Below are positions 1-7,552 of a stretch of DNA of 25,664 nt, piece after piece (the first letter of the stretch is position 1; each line of letters opens with the position of its first letter). The notes below the pieces were generated by a model. That model saw only the letters and a program-made list of their open reading frames with translations. It did not search any database and was not told where the DNA came from. Source of the DNA: a virus. A program made the position numbers and the translations under genes. Location of the stretch: positions 1-25,664 of the IMG/VR virus record IMGVR_UViG_3300020200_000159. One strand, 5' to 3'.

Positions 1-2
1 AC

Positions 3-302
3 CCCTTAGAATTTGATGCGTACACTGGTCAGATTGTGGACTCAATCATCAAACTTGCAAAAATATCCAAGAATCCCACCGAAACCAGCAAAATGCTAGA
101 CGACACCCTTGCTTTCATTAAAAACCCCGAGGCTGGAAAAGCCAACCAAACTTACGGAATCATTGGCGACCCCGACTACTGGAAGTCATTTCATATTTAC
201 TACATGCACGGCTCCCCAGACCAGAAGCGACGTATGTACCAACGCATCTATAAAGCGGTCGTAGACGCTAAAGGAATACTGGCTATGACCCTAAATAAAT
301 AA
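3..302 (+). CDS. Hypothetical protein, 5' end outside the window
   Basis: The reading frame is open from the first bases of the window, so this is the C-terminal part of a longer gene. A GTG at 36 lies inside the open frame and has no ribosome binding site, so it is probably not the start. The visible part (about 99 residues) is soluble, mixed charged and aromatic, with an IIGDPDYWKSFHIYYMHGSP segment and a basic run KRRMYQRIYK. I do not recognise a family. The next gene starts 2 nt after the stop, which suggests one operon with the next two genes. Confidence 0.7.
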   Translation, partial: PLEFDAYTGQIVDSIIKLAKISKNPTETSKMLDDTLAFIKNPEAGKANQTYGIIGDPDYWKSFHIYYMHGSPDQKRRMYQRIYKAVVDAKGILAMTLNK

Positions 303-304
303 CG

Positions 305-766
305 ATGCGATACAAAGAAACAACCTCTCCTGCGTTTTCATCCTTTAGACAACTAATGGACATCTGGGACGAGAATCTGGAAGCTGAGGATAAAAAGAAC
401 CAAATTCAACGCCTGGTTAATGGGGATAACCTGATTCTTTTCTTCAAAAAAGGCGGCGAGGTCTTCGGCGCACCCGAGGAGAGCCGTGTTGTCTTTGCCA
501 GAATGAAGAACCCCGACGACGAAATGCCGGAAGGGTGGCTTGACGACGCCAACTTTGTAGCCGTTAATCTGGTGAAGGCACTTATGGGCGAAAAAACAAC
601 TCAGATGTTCTCTGCCAAAGACCTGAAATCAATTAAGGTGGTTGATAAGGACTCTGTGGAAAATCTACTAATGAAAGAGCCTGCTAAGAAACCTTGCACA
701 GCCCTAGTAGTTCGACAAAGCCCAGAGGGTGGCGGCATGCTCAAATTGAAGGACAAAAAGAAATGA
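305..766 (+). CDS. Hypothetical protein (153 aa)
   Basis: ATG follows the previous stop by 2 nt, and the TGA is shared with the ATG of the next gene (ATGA overlap), so the three genes are translationally coupled. The product is acidic in its first half (SFRQLMDIWDENLEAEDKK) and ends in a basic KLKDKKK tail. No transmembrane segment, signal peptide or known motif is visible. I cannot assign a function; being upstream of a nuclease gives only a weak hint at DNA metabolism or head maturation. Confidence 0.75.
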   Translation: MRYKETTSPAFSSFRQLMDIWDENLEAEDKKNQIQRLVNGDNLILFFKKGGEVFGAPEESRVVFARMKNPDDEMPEGWLDDANFVAVNLVKALMGEKTTQMFSAKDLKSIKVVDKDSVENLLMKEPAKKPCTALVVRQSPEGGGMLKLKDKKK

Positions 767-1440
767 CAATGTGGCCTAAAAAGGAAGAAAAAGCGGGCAG
801 AAAATGGGTCTGCTTCGTCTGCGGCAAATCTCATAGCGACTTCGACAGTTACAAAGAACACATCCTTTCGTCACATGACGAAGGCAGAGAATTCGTGAAA
901 TGCCCGCTGGAACATTGCGGCGCACCAGTGCGTGACCTCAAGCTCCATTACCGTGCCAAACACCCGGACAGACAAGTCCCCCAGGCGGCACAGATGAAAG
1001 CCATCATTTGGAAAGACCCGACCAAAGAAGGCAAGATGAAGACACGCAAGCCTAAGTTCCGAGAAGGCTACTTCGTCAGCAACAAGAATGGCGGCAGGGA
1101 ATTCCACTATCGTTCTGGTTGGGAGTGTGAAGTCTACGAGTGCCTGGAAGTGTTGCCAGAAGTTGTCGCCTACGACGCCGAACCCCTCAAGGGCGGCATT
1201 CCCTATCTCTTCAAAGGAGAAGCACACCATTACTTTCCCGACTTGTCACTACAGTTCAACGACGGGCATGTGGAGATATGGGAAGTGAAGCCTGCTAGCC
1301 AGATGGATTTGGAGATTAACCAAGCCAAATGGAACGCTGCCACTCAGTTCTGTGAGAGCCGTGGTTGGGACTTCATCGTCATTAACGAAGTGGGCATCGG
1401 CAAATTAAAGAACAAGGCTAGAAAAGCCCAACAAAATTAG
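763..1440 (+). CDS. Zinc-finger protein with TnsA-like PD-(D/E)XK nuclease domain
   Basis: The start is ATG 763, overlapping the upstream TGA; an in-frame GTG at 694 would extend far into the previous gene. Residues about 17-38 form a C2H2 finger (CFVCGKSHSDFDSYKEHI then SSH) and about 48-70 a second Cys2His2-like unit (CPLEHC then LHYRAKH). The C-terminal half has the TnsA/PD-(D/E)XK pattern: a Glu in SGWECEVYECLE, then PDLSLQFNDGHVEIWEVKP with the D and ExK catalytic residues, then a helix with NQAKWNAATQFC. TnsA-type nucleases cut DNA in transposition, and related folds occur in phage head-completion and homing proteins. The exact role here (homing, packaging or repair) is open; the nuclease fold is fairly secure. 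Confidence 0.8.
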   Translation: MTMWPKKEEKAGRKWVCFVCGKSHSDFDSYKEHILSSHDEGREFVKCPLEHCGAPVRDLKLHYRAKHPDRQVPQAAQMKAIIWKDPTKEGKMKTRKPKFREGYFVSNKNGGREFHYRSGWECEVYECLEVLPEVVAYDAEPLKGGIPYLFKGEAHHYFPDLSLQFNDGHVEIWEVKPASQMDLEINQAKWNAATQFCESRGWDFIVINEVGIGKLKNKARKAQQN

Positions 1441-1823
1441 TTTAGGCAACAGCCATGCCTGTTAGTGCCTGAGCATACCTTTATCTGAACTTTGCGACCC
1501 AATAACACACAAAGAGGGCAAGCAACGTACTGATACTTCTCTTTCTTTGGTGGCCAACGCCTGGTAATCCATTTCAGCCACCTGACTATTCGGCCCTCAT
1601 TTTCCAGGATAAAGTAACGCAGGCCGAACAAAGGCAACCAGAAGAAGACGAAGAAAATAATGCAACAAAGAGGCAATCCGCTGTGCCAACCACAACGGAT
1701 GTGCCTCCAAAATCCTACGTCGCCATTGTTTATGATAATCTGCCGGTTTATGTAATCGTCAGTCGCCTTTGATAAGTCGGATGGAGTCGCTGTCGAAATG
1801 TTGGGTGCTGAACTCGAACACAT
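1437..1823 (-). CDS. Possible small membrane protein with C-terminal Cys cluster
   Basis: This frame fills the otherwise empty 1441-1758 stretch downstream of the cupin gene. It encodes a clear hydrophobic segment (LCCIIFFVFFWLPLFGLRYF), a basic cytoplasmic-looking stretch (RWLKWITRRWPPKKEK) and a C-terminal CPLC...C...CC group that could bind metal. The ATG chosen at 1823 overlaps the cupin gene by about 65 nt and has no good Shine-Dalgarno sequence; no better in-frame start is visible, so the N-terminus is uncertain. It also overlaps the end of the plus-strand nuclease gene by 4 nt. The hydrophobic segment and the gap argue that it is real. Confidence 0.4.
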   Translation of the reverse strand: MCSSSAPNISTATPSDLSKATDDYINRQIIINNGDVGFWRHIRCGWHSGLPLCCIIFFVFFWLPLFGLRYFILENEGRIVRWLKWITRRWPPKKEKYQYVACPLCVLLGRKVQIKVCSGTNRHGCCLN

Positions 1824-2136
1824 GAGCGTCTGACAATGCTTGCAGGCGGTGCCGCAACCCTGTTGGTACATAGAACACATCACCTGGCTTTAGGTGCTTA
1901 GTATCTGCTACGTTGAGGTCGTCGTCAAAGCCGTAAGAAACAATTACCTCCCCATCCTGAACGTAGAAAGTTTCATCCTTGAGATTGTGGTAATGCCAAG
2001 ACAACATCTTGCCTTTTTTCAGGAAAAGTATCTTCCCGCAATACTTCTCACTGTTGCAAATCCAGAACTCATAGCCCCAGCCTTTCGAGACAAAAGGGAG
2101 GCTCGCATTCGGTATTAAACCGTGTTTTACAGCCAT
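1759..2136 (-). CDS. Cupin-fold protein
   Basis: A 125-aa single-domain cupin. The pattern is SKGWGYEFWICN near residue 20, then the metal-binding first motif (HYHNLKDETFYVQDGEVIV: G(X)nHXHXnEX6G-like), then LKPGDVFYVPTGLRHRLQAL as the second motif (PX2P-like with H). It resembles the cupin domain of mannose-6-phosphate isomerase or sugar-nucleotide enzymes, but substrate cannot be told. ATG 2136 is chosen because GAGGA sits 6 nt upstream; it overlaps the end of the kinase gene by 68 nt in another frame. Phage cupins of this type may modify sugars of virion or host surface, which is inference only. Confidence 0.8.
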   Translation of the reverse strand: MAVKHGLIPNASLPFVSKGWGYEFWICNSEKYCGKILFLKKGKMLSWHYHNLKDETFYVQDGEVIVSYGFDDDLNVADTKHLKPGDVFYVPTGLRHRLQALSDAHVFEFSTQHFDSDSIRLIKGD

Positions 2137-2806
2137 AATGTTCCTCAATAGCTGGAATTAGGATTTCATCTGCCTTGCGATACAAGTCCTCCACCGTACC
2201 TTCGTTACGGAAGAAGAAATCGAATAATCCTGGGCAGGCGGGTGCAGAGAAATCTGTCTTGAGTTCTTCCAAGAAGTCAGGCTCTATCTTCTCAGGAACG
2301 CTAGAAACTCGCACATCGCCTTCCATGCCGCTTCGCACAAACCAGTCAACGGTAGGCTTAATTTGTGACTCGCTAGGGTTGGGGTCGTTGTTCTCAAAAC
2401 CCTTACGCCACATCAGAATCGTTAATCCGCCTTTTTCCCGAATAGCCTTAGCTTCATTGATATAACGCACGTCACTGACTATAATGTTCTTATCGGTGCG
2501 GAGGCCGACTTCAATCCAGATGTTACTTTTCATCTTGCGGAAGCCGTCTCCGATGAACTGGAGACATTGGCGAACAGGAAGGTCGAACCCAGGAGGCGGG
2601 TCACTTTTCCGCTTCCACTCCTCGATAAAGTCCCAGGATACGTCGAACGTATCCATAAAGACCTTTTTGACAGCATGAGCAAAACCGATGCGGTTCCAAA
2701 GCCTAACGGAGTCGCCGCATTGACGCTCATTGAGCCTTTTTGCCAAATAATCTGCAAAAGTGTCTTTGCCAGAACCAAGTTGCCCGCCGATTCCGATAAC
2801 TTTCAT
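2069..2806 (-). CDS. Deoxynucleoside monophosphate kinase-like P-loop protein (T4 gp1-like)
   Basis: The N-terminus MKVIGIGGQLGSGKDTFADY has a Walker A P-loop of the dNMP kinase/adenylate kinase class, followed by KKVFMDTFDVSWDFIEEWKR and IGDGFRKMKSNIWIEV, and the Walker-B-like strand NIIVSDVRYINEAKAI. This order is typical of T4 gene 1-type dNMP kinases, which phosphorylate dNMPs for phage DNA synthesis. The length (245 aa) fits. ATG 2806 is preferred over longer starts because GGAG lies 6 nt before it. The C-terminal end overlaps the cupin gene. It fits functionally with the dCMP deaminase elsewhere in the window. Confidence 0.82.
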   Translation of the reverse strand: MKVIGIGGQLGSGKDTFADYLAKRLNERQCGDSVRLWNRIGFAHAVKKVFMDTFDVSWDFIEEWKRKSDPPPGFDLPVRQCLQFIGDGFRKMKSNIWIEVGLRTDKNIIVSDVRYINEAKAIREKGGLTILMWRKGFENNDPNPSESQIKPTVDWFVRSGMEGDVRVSSVPEKIEPDFLEELKTDFSAPACPGLFDFFFRNEGTVEDLYRKADEILIPAIEEHYGCKTRFNTECEPPFCLERLGL

Positions 2807-2929
2807 GTTATGCTCCATGTATCTTGGCTGAGACTTTATATCTTCCGTTGTACCTAAAAAGAAAAGACTCAGCAAGAGGAGTTATCTGTTACTATTTTAT
2901 TAAGTGCAAGAATTGAAGGAGTGCAATGA

Positions 2930-3199
2930 ATGGACGAAAAGCAAAAAAGCATAGAACCACTATGCAAGAACTGTCTTCTTTACAACCGTGAAAAAGGCAA
3001 CTGCAAGGTTGCCATCCTAGTTGACGGTAAACAATATCATCTTCCAGTTTTCCCAGACGACCATTGCCACATGGATGAGTTAGGGATTCCGGTCCAGCAA
3101 GTACGCTGGTGGGTTGAAGACCCAAACACCGGCATGCCGACTCAGGGTAGCGGCGTCGTTAAGATTGAATACCCGGAAGAATTCTTCGGGAACCGCTAA
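2930..3199 (+). CDS. Small Cys-containing hypothetical protein (89 aa)
   Basis: AGGAG at 2917-2921 precedes ATG 2930 at a normal distance; another ATG at 2926 is in the wrong frame. The N-terminal half has CKNCLLYNREKGNC and later HCH, a possible zinc-binding arrangement. The rest (WWVEDPNTGMPTQGSGVVKI) is unremarkable. No family is recognised. It is the first gene of a plus-strand pair or triplet with the Cys-rich virion-like protein that follows 12 nt later. Confidence 0.75.
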   Translation: MDEKQKSIEPLCKNCLLYNREKGNCKVAILVDGKQYHLPVFPDDHCHMDELGIPVQQVRWWVEDPNTGMPTQGSGVVKIEYPEEFFGNR

Positions 3200-3211
3200 G
3201 GGGGCTAATGA

Positions 3212-3661
3212 ATGGCAAGGAGGAGAGTAAACCGCCAGGTTATGCTCATGAACCCCCAGTATTGCCAGGGACCATATGTTCATGGCGTAGGGGGGTGGTG
3301 CGGCTGCGATTGCAAATGTTGCCCGCCTTGTGCTTGCAATACCATGTGTGCAGTTTTCCAGGCAGGGACCGACCCTGCAACTGGCTCGGAGATTCCCTGC
3401 GGTTGTGTCTTTCCCAAAACCTCTCCAGACATCTTTTACCTACAAGCTCGCAACATCAATAACGGCTGTTGTGATAGCTGCCACTACGACTATAACGGCT
3501 ACTTCACTTTACACCGCACGCCGGGTAAATGTGAGTGGACGAGTATGGAACAGGCGAAGTGCCCCAAGACCAACGCAATGCTCCCGAGATGGAGACTAGT
3601 AGAATACCAAGTGCCAACTGCCCGCCTCCTGGCACTGGCATCTGGTACATCGAAATGCTAG
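3212..3661 (+). CDS. Cys-rich protein, N-terminal part of a probable structural protein
   Basis: A 149-aa frame with very high Cys content (WCGCDCKCCPPCACNTMC, then CGC, CCDSCHYD), the kind of composition seen in secreted or virion surface proteins. GGGGG lies upstream of ATG 3212; an ATG at 3208 is out of frame. An internal ATG at 3242 follows AAGGAGG but at a long distance. The frame ends with TAG at 3659, overlapping an ATG at 3655 in the -1 frame, where the downstream protein continues with NCPPPGTGIWYIEMLG. The last part of this frame (about residues 127-149) looks less natural than the overlapping one, so this may be the first part of one protein joined by a -1 frameshift. Confidence 0.65.
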   Translation: MARRRVNRQVMLMNPQYCQGPYVHGVGGWCGCDCKCCPPCACNTMCAVFQAGTDPATGSEIPCGCVFPKTSPDIFYLQARNINNGCCDSCHYDYNGYFTLHRTPGKCEWTSMEQAKCPKTNAMLPRWRLVEYQVPTARLLALASGTSKC

Positions 3662-4674
3662 GCATCGAGGGAGCATTCATTGCTCAATGGGGCATCTTCG
3701 ACCAAAAGATGCAGGCCGACACCTGGACCACTAACGTAGTCGTTGATGCTCCTCCTGCGCTGCCATACTTCGCAGCCAACCCTTTTAACGGCAGCATCGG
3801 AATATGCGATGTGTCCAAAGCTTACATTGCGGTGAAAGCAGACTGTCGATGTTCGGCAACAGACAACATTGGCGGTGCAAACACACCGTCCTTGAACCTG
3901 TACGGCTTGCAGAAACCAGTAGCGCCGCTGCCGCTTCCTGAGTCGGCCAACCGTGCTATAGCTAGGACAAGATACAAAGAGAACGTCCCTTTTGGTCTGG
4001 ACGATGTATCGCCCTACATGCTAGGTGATGAGGTATCGCCGCTGTCGGTAAAATTGCCTGCGGACGCACTGCCTAAGTATAATATTGACGTTCCTCTGCC
4101 TGTGCCTGCCATGCCGAAGTTCAATCGTAAACCGATTGTGTCACAGGACGGACAGTTTGGTTACTTTGGAGCCAACGCCTGCTCTATTCCTTGTGAGCAA
4201 ATCAAGGTCTGTCTTACCGGCGACCTTTGCTGCTTTGAGTTTGTCAATAACGAAGTGTATGCTGTCGGCAACGGAACAGTGTATGCCTGTGTGGATAAGC
4301 CGAAAGGAGAATGTGGGTACTTCTATCCTTACCTTACCAGGTGGGGTGAAGGTGCTACATCACCTGAGCCGTGGCACAAGTCGCCCATTAACGTTTGCGA
4401 CGGCGACTTGATTATGGTTGACTTGATAGCGACTAACGAACCGCTTGACCCGCAGCCTAAAGGACTGCCACAGTTTGACAAGATTAACCGCTGCTGTTAC
4501 CCGACTTGCTTCGTTTACTGGATTAACCCATGCTTGAAGACCTACCGCCTGCAAAGCAGAATGGGCCGACCAACCATCGTGGTCAACCCGGACGCTCTCA
4601 GGAAGAAAGTCGAAAACATCCGTGCCCAAAAAGCCTTCAAGCTACGCCAAATCAGCCGATTTAAGAAACGATAA
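3535..4674 (+). CDS. Cys-rich probable structural protein, C-terminal part (possible -1 frameshift product)
   Basis: An open frame of 379 codons beginning right after a TGA at 3532; candidate starts are GTG 3535 and ATG 3655 (the latter overlaps the stop of the upstream frame), neither with a convincing Shine-Dalgarno. The protein has scattered Cys (CDVSKAYIAVKADCRC, CLTGDLCCFEF, NRCCYPTCFVYWINPC), a proline-rich middle (PVAPLPLPES, DVPLPVPAMP) and a basic C-terminal helix. The shared Cys-rich style and the overlap with the preceding frame suggest a single virion protein split by a real frameshift, a programmed -1 slip, or a sequencing error. The 3' end overlaps the convergent helicase gene by 33 nt. 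Confidence 0.7.
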   Translation: MDEYGTGEVPQDQRNAPEMETSRIPSANCPPPGTGIWYIEMLGIEGAFIAQWGIFDQKMQADTWTTNVVVDAPPALPYFAANPFNGSIGICDVSKAYIAVKADCRCSATDNIGGANTPSLNLYGLQKPVAPLPLPESANRAIARTRYKENVPFGLDDVSPYMLGDEVSPLSVKLPADALPKYNIDVPLPVPAMPKFNRKPIVSQDGQFGYFGANACSIPCEQIKVCLTGDLCCFEFVNNEVYAVGNGTVYACVDKPKGECGYFYPYLTRWGEGATSPEPWHKSPINVCDGDLIMVDLIATNEPLDPQPKGLPQFDKINRCCYPTCFVYWINPCLKTYRLQSRMGRPTIVVNPDALRKKVENIRAQKAFKLRQISRFKKR

Positions 4675-6687
4675 TCGCTTGGCCTCGGAGATGATTTCGT
4701 CCATCATCTCCGACTTGAGGCCCAACAAACTGCTGGTCAGGTTGGGGTTGTCCGCAACATCCTGAATCGTTTTGATGCCGGAATTGTACAACTTGTTCGC
4801 CCTGACCTTACCGACATGGGGAAGCTGGCATAGGTAAGCCTGTGGACCACGAACGCCGTAAGCTACCCGCAGCATCAAATGCTGCAACCAGCCTTTTTTG
4901 CCCCACTTGCCAGTGAAACTATCAATAGCCTGTAACACCTGACAAGTCCTGGGGAAGTCGAACTGGAGTCCCCTGGAGAACCCTGCAAGGACAGGATTAG
5001 GGTGTCCCGCTAGCAATGTGTGGTAAGCGTAGCCAGCCTTAATAGCTGATTCCGCTAAGTAGCCTTCCGGGAACAAGAAATTGATTTTTCCGGCATACGC
5101 TGCTATCTCTTCCCGTTCTGTTTTGCTAACAATGCCGCACCGCAAAGTATCAATGTTGCCCAAGGCGAAGGAGAGGCAGTGGTCGTCTTCCTGTGTACCC
5201 GACTCAAATAGCTTGGTGAAGTTGCGTTTCATGTCGGCAACATCGAACGGGGAGTAGTAGAAAATACTGGCAACTTTACCAATAGAGGTAACTGTCAGCT
5301 TGCCTTCCTCTTCCCACACGGCACCAATCTTCTTCAACAACTCCACGGTGTCATCGACAATCGTTTCGTCCAGTTCATTGGCCTGGAAACAGGCCAGGCT
5401 TCGCTTGTACCAATGGTGAACGTCGTCCCGGTTCTGGATGTTGCCCTGATGAATCTCGCTAACCAGGTGGAAAGCTAGAACCTTGTGCCTGCCACCCAAC
5501 TGGTCCAGCATTTGGCTTTCAATGCGTTGTGGCTTCTTTAGGCGGGCCTTATGCATGTCAAACGTCTTCTCAGGCAAGAGAACGTAAGCATCGCCCACCG
5601 GGTCATAGGAGGGCCTTCCCGCACGTCCAACCATTTGTGCCACGTCGTAGGTCGCTACCTCATTCATCCCCCGGTGGACGCCCAAAACGATGACCCTACG
5701 GGCGGGGAGATTAAGACCCCAGGCCAGGGTGCTAGTGGCAACAATGACACGCAGACTTGAATCACTCTTGAAGTCCTTTTCGACCTGAGTACGCTTGGCT
5801 TTGTCCAGGTCGGCGTTATGGTACTCACACTTAATCTTGGCCCTTTGGAGGGCCATTTTCATTAGTTCGCCTGTCTTCTTAGTGTGCGTGAATATTAAGA
5901 ACTTGTCTTCGGGATAGTAGTCAACTATCTGCATCGCTAAATTTACTTTTTGCAATTCGTTATCTTCATAAGTGCGTTCCCCGTCCCAATACTTCTCATA
6001 GTGAACGTTAAGAGGGCAGGGGCGGTAGGTGGACGAAATAAGGCAGGTATCTCTGTGGGTCAGGATGTAGGATACCCAATCGCTAATCTCATCGACGTTC
6101 GGCATTGTGGCCGACAGGAAGACGATGCGGCAGTGTGGGTTGAATTCGGTGAATTTCATCAACCCCGCTTCCAGGTGGTCGCCTCGACCTGGAACAGTAA
6201 GTAGGTGGCTTTCGTCTACAACGAGGCACTCAATCTCTTTGAGCCAGCCGTTCTTTTCTTCGTTGAAGTTACGACATCGAGAGTTGAGCATTTCCGATGT
6301 CATGATTACCAAGTCGGCAGCTTCTAGCTCTTTCTTTCGCTTCGCAGTAAGACGATAATCACCAGTACAGATACTAAGGTTAAGACCAGCGAAGTGGTGT
6401 TCAGGAGACTTCCAATCATCAATTTTCTCTTGGGCTAGGGCACGCAGGGGTGCTAAGTACATTCCCTTCTTATTACGGTGCCGAACAGTGTTAGCCAAGA
6501 ACATCTCGGCGCAGACAGTCTTGCCAGCACTAGTTGCTGCGGCGATGACGCAACTGTTGTCCTTGTCGTAGTAATCAAAAACCCTGCTTTGCAGGGGATT
6601 GAAGAACTCAAAAGGGAATTTGGCGTGAGGATATAGACTGGTTGACACTAGCTCAGTCTTATCCCCCGTTTTAACTACTGGCGGCAT
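4642..6687 (-). CDS. SF2 helicase of the Ski2/Hel308 type
   Basis: 681 aa. Walker A ATSAGKT at about 51-57, APLRALAQEK (motif Ia), DESH at about 158-161 (DExH, motif II), FLSATMPN (motif III), TSTLAWGLNLPARRVIVLG (motif V) and QMVGRAGRPSYDPVGDA (motif VI). The remaining C-terminal part resembles the winged-helix and ratchet region of Hel308/Brr2-like helicases and ends with an HhH-like segment (LCQLPHVGKVRANKLYNSGI). Such enzymes unwind 3'-tailed duplexes and remodel forks, so a role in phage recombination-dependent replication is likely. ATG 6687 lies 4 nt after the upstream stop, with GAGG nearby. Not the usual T4 UvsW or Dda type. Confidence 0.9.
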   Translation of the reverse strand: MPPVVKTGDKTELVSTSLYPHAKFPFEFFNPLQSRVFDYYDKDNSCVIAAATSAGKTVCAEMFLANTVRHRNKKGMYLAPLRALAQEKIDDWKSPEHHFAGLNLSICTGDYRLTAKRKKELEAADLVIMTSEMLNSRCRNFNEEKNGWLKEIECLVVDESHLLTVPGRGDHLEAGLMKFTEFNPHCRIVFLSATMPNVDEISDWVSYILTHRDTCLISSTYRPCPLNVHYEKYWDGERTYEDNELQKVNLAMQIVDYYPEDKFLIFTHTKKTGELMKMALQRAKIKCEYHNADLDKAKRTQVEKDFKSDSSLRVIVATSTLAWGLNLPARRVIVLGVHRGMNEVATYDVAQMVGRAGRPSYDPVGDAYVLLPEKTFDMHKARLKKPQRIESQMLDQLGGRHKVLAFHLVSEIHQGNIQNRDDVHHWYKRSLACFQANELDETIVDDTVELLKKIGAVWEEEGKLTVTSIGKVASIFYYSPFDVADMKRNFTKLFESGTQEDDHCLSFALGNIDTLRCGIVSKTEREEIAAYAGKINFLFPEGYLAESAIKAGYAYHTLLAGHPNPVLAGFSRGLQFDFPRTCQVLQAIDSFTGKWGKKGWLQHLMLRVAYGVRGPQAYLCQLPHVGKVRANKLYNSGIKTIQDVADNPNLTSSLLGLKSEMMDEIISEAKRLSFLKSADLA

Positions 6688-6691
6688 CCTC

Positions 6692-6913
6692 TTACCTCAA
6701 TATGACGACTTCGGATTCTGTCTCAACCCAGCACACTGCACCGCATGAGAGCGGCTTGTCGGGCCGGTAGACGACCCTACAAGGGCCTGCTACTTGAACC
6801 TCACTACCGTATTTATTCGACTTGCTTGTTTTAACGGTAATGACTGGTTCTCTTTCGCCAGTTTTCTTGTTGGCCTTTATTCGATGTTGGTTTATATGAA
6901 TCTTAGTCTTCAT
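6692..6913 (-). CDS. Hypothetical protein (73 aa)
   Basis: ATG 6913 is chosen because GGAG lies 6 nt upstream; longer in-frame starts run into the end of the interrupted LAGLIDADG gene, whose stop overlaps this start. The product is basic at the N-terminus (MKTKIHINQHRIKANKKTGE) and beta-rich afterwards (VVYRPDKPLSCGAVCWVETE). No family recognised. The stop is 4 nt before the helicase start, so it is probably co-transcribed with the helicase. Confidence 0.7.
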   Translation of the reverse strand: MKTKIHINQHRIKANKKTGEREPVITVKTSKSNKYGSEVQVAGPCRVVYRPDKPLSCGAVCWVETESEVVILR

Positions 6914-7353
6914 CAAACGCTCCCCATTCCCTAAGAGCCAACTCAATCTGCGACTTTCTTCGCTGTCCCATAAACGGGTAAATAGCCGACGCAATCGAAG
7001 CAGCTTTGAAACCCGCTATACTTCCAGATACTGTAGCGTCTGGACACGCTTTGCAACTCCTCATAACAAGCCTTGTATTCGTCTGAACTAAAAGTTGGAC
7101 GCTTAGTTCTTTTTTGTGAGTACGGTCCTAGAACATGATGTCCTAGTAGGGCCGCAAGTTTGTCAGCAACATCCTTGTCCTGAGTTTGAAACTGCACCCT
7201 TGGTTGAGAACTTCTCCTAACCTTTTGTGTCTTCTTTGACTTTCGTTTTTGCCTGTGTGGTGTGAAAGTGCCTTCTCCTTCCAGCAATCCTGCAACCCAT
7301 ACTAGGTCTAACGAACCTATTTTCAACTTCTGTATTTTGCGTGTTGTGAACAT
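6903..7353 (-). pseudogene. Single-motif LAGLIDADG protein interrupted by a 46-nt element
   Basis: The N-terminal part contains VAGLLEGEGTFTP, a LAGLIDADG motif of the single-motif type. The frame is broken by the 46-bp element at 7021-7066. Removing exactly those 46 nt gives a continuous 134-aa protein whose end (IAGFKAASIASAIYPFMGQR then RKSQIELALREWGAFDED) is typical of this family, with a stop overlapping the next gene's start. With the element in place, ribosomes would read through 14 element-coded residues and then into a wrong frame. So the gene is either recently inactivated or rescued at the RNA or translation level. Start ATG 7353 has no strong ribosome binding site. Confidence 0.75.
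7021..7066 (-). mobile_element. 46-nt hairpin element, copy 1 (R plus 9-nt module)
   Basis: The 37-bp unit R (7021-7057, hairpin CCAGATACTGTAGCGTCTGG at 7024-7043) followed by the 9-nt module TCCTCATAA. In the sense of the interrupted gene it begins TTATGAGGA and ends GGAAG. It sits inside the LAGLIDADG gene, and the flanks join in frame when it is removed. No target duplication is seen. Confidence 0.85.
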
Positions 7354-7382
7354 ACACTAGTGTAGTTACAACCTGCAAAATT

Positions 7383-7544
7383 TCACCTGTGAGGCATAAG
7401 TAGTGCCGCCGACGCCATGACGACAACAAAGGGGTGAAGTATCAGCCCTATCTCTTCCCACCTGTCGAGCTTCTCATATTGACGTTTCTTGATGATTTCG
7501 CCAAAAAAGAAGCTCGACAGGATTATGAATACCAGATGCAACAT
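7383..7544 (-). CDS. Small two-helix membrane protein (53 aa)
   Basis: A short frame with two hydrophobic stretches (LHLVFIILSSFFFG and IGLILHPFVVVMASAALLM) separated by a charged loop (KKRQYEKLDRWEE), as in small phage membrane proteins such as holin-like or lysis-control proteins; that role is only a possibility. The upstream purine run GGAAGAGTG that could act as Shine-Dalgarno is partly supplied by the end of the hairpin element at 7553-7625. The coding sequence contains a perfect 13-bp inverted repeat (7462-7474 and 7508-7520). Confidence 0.6.
   Translation of the reverse strand: MLHLVFIILSSFFFGEIIKKRQYEKLDRWEEIGLILHPFVVVMASAALLMPHR
7462..7520. repeat. 13-bp perfect inverted repeat inside a small gene
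   Basis: CTGTCGAGCTTCT at 7462-7474 is the exact reverse complement of AGAAGCTCGACAG at 7508-7520, with 33 nt between. It lies inside the 53-aa membrane protein gene and would form a strong stem in its mRNA. It encodes unrelated residues on the two arms, so the symmetry is not a protein repeat. Confidence 0.7.
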
Positions 7545-7552
7545 AGTTCACT

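Noticed and set aside
694-762. Earlier start for the TnsA-like protein
   Set aside because: It would overlap the upstream gene by 70 nt; ATG 763 overlaps its stop in the usual coupled way.
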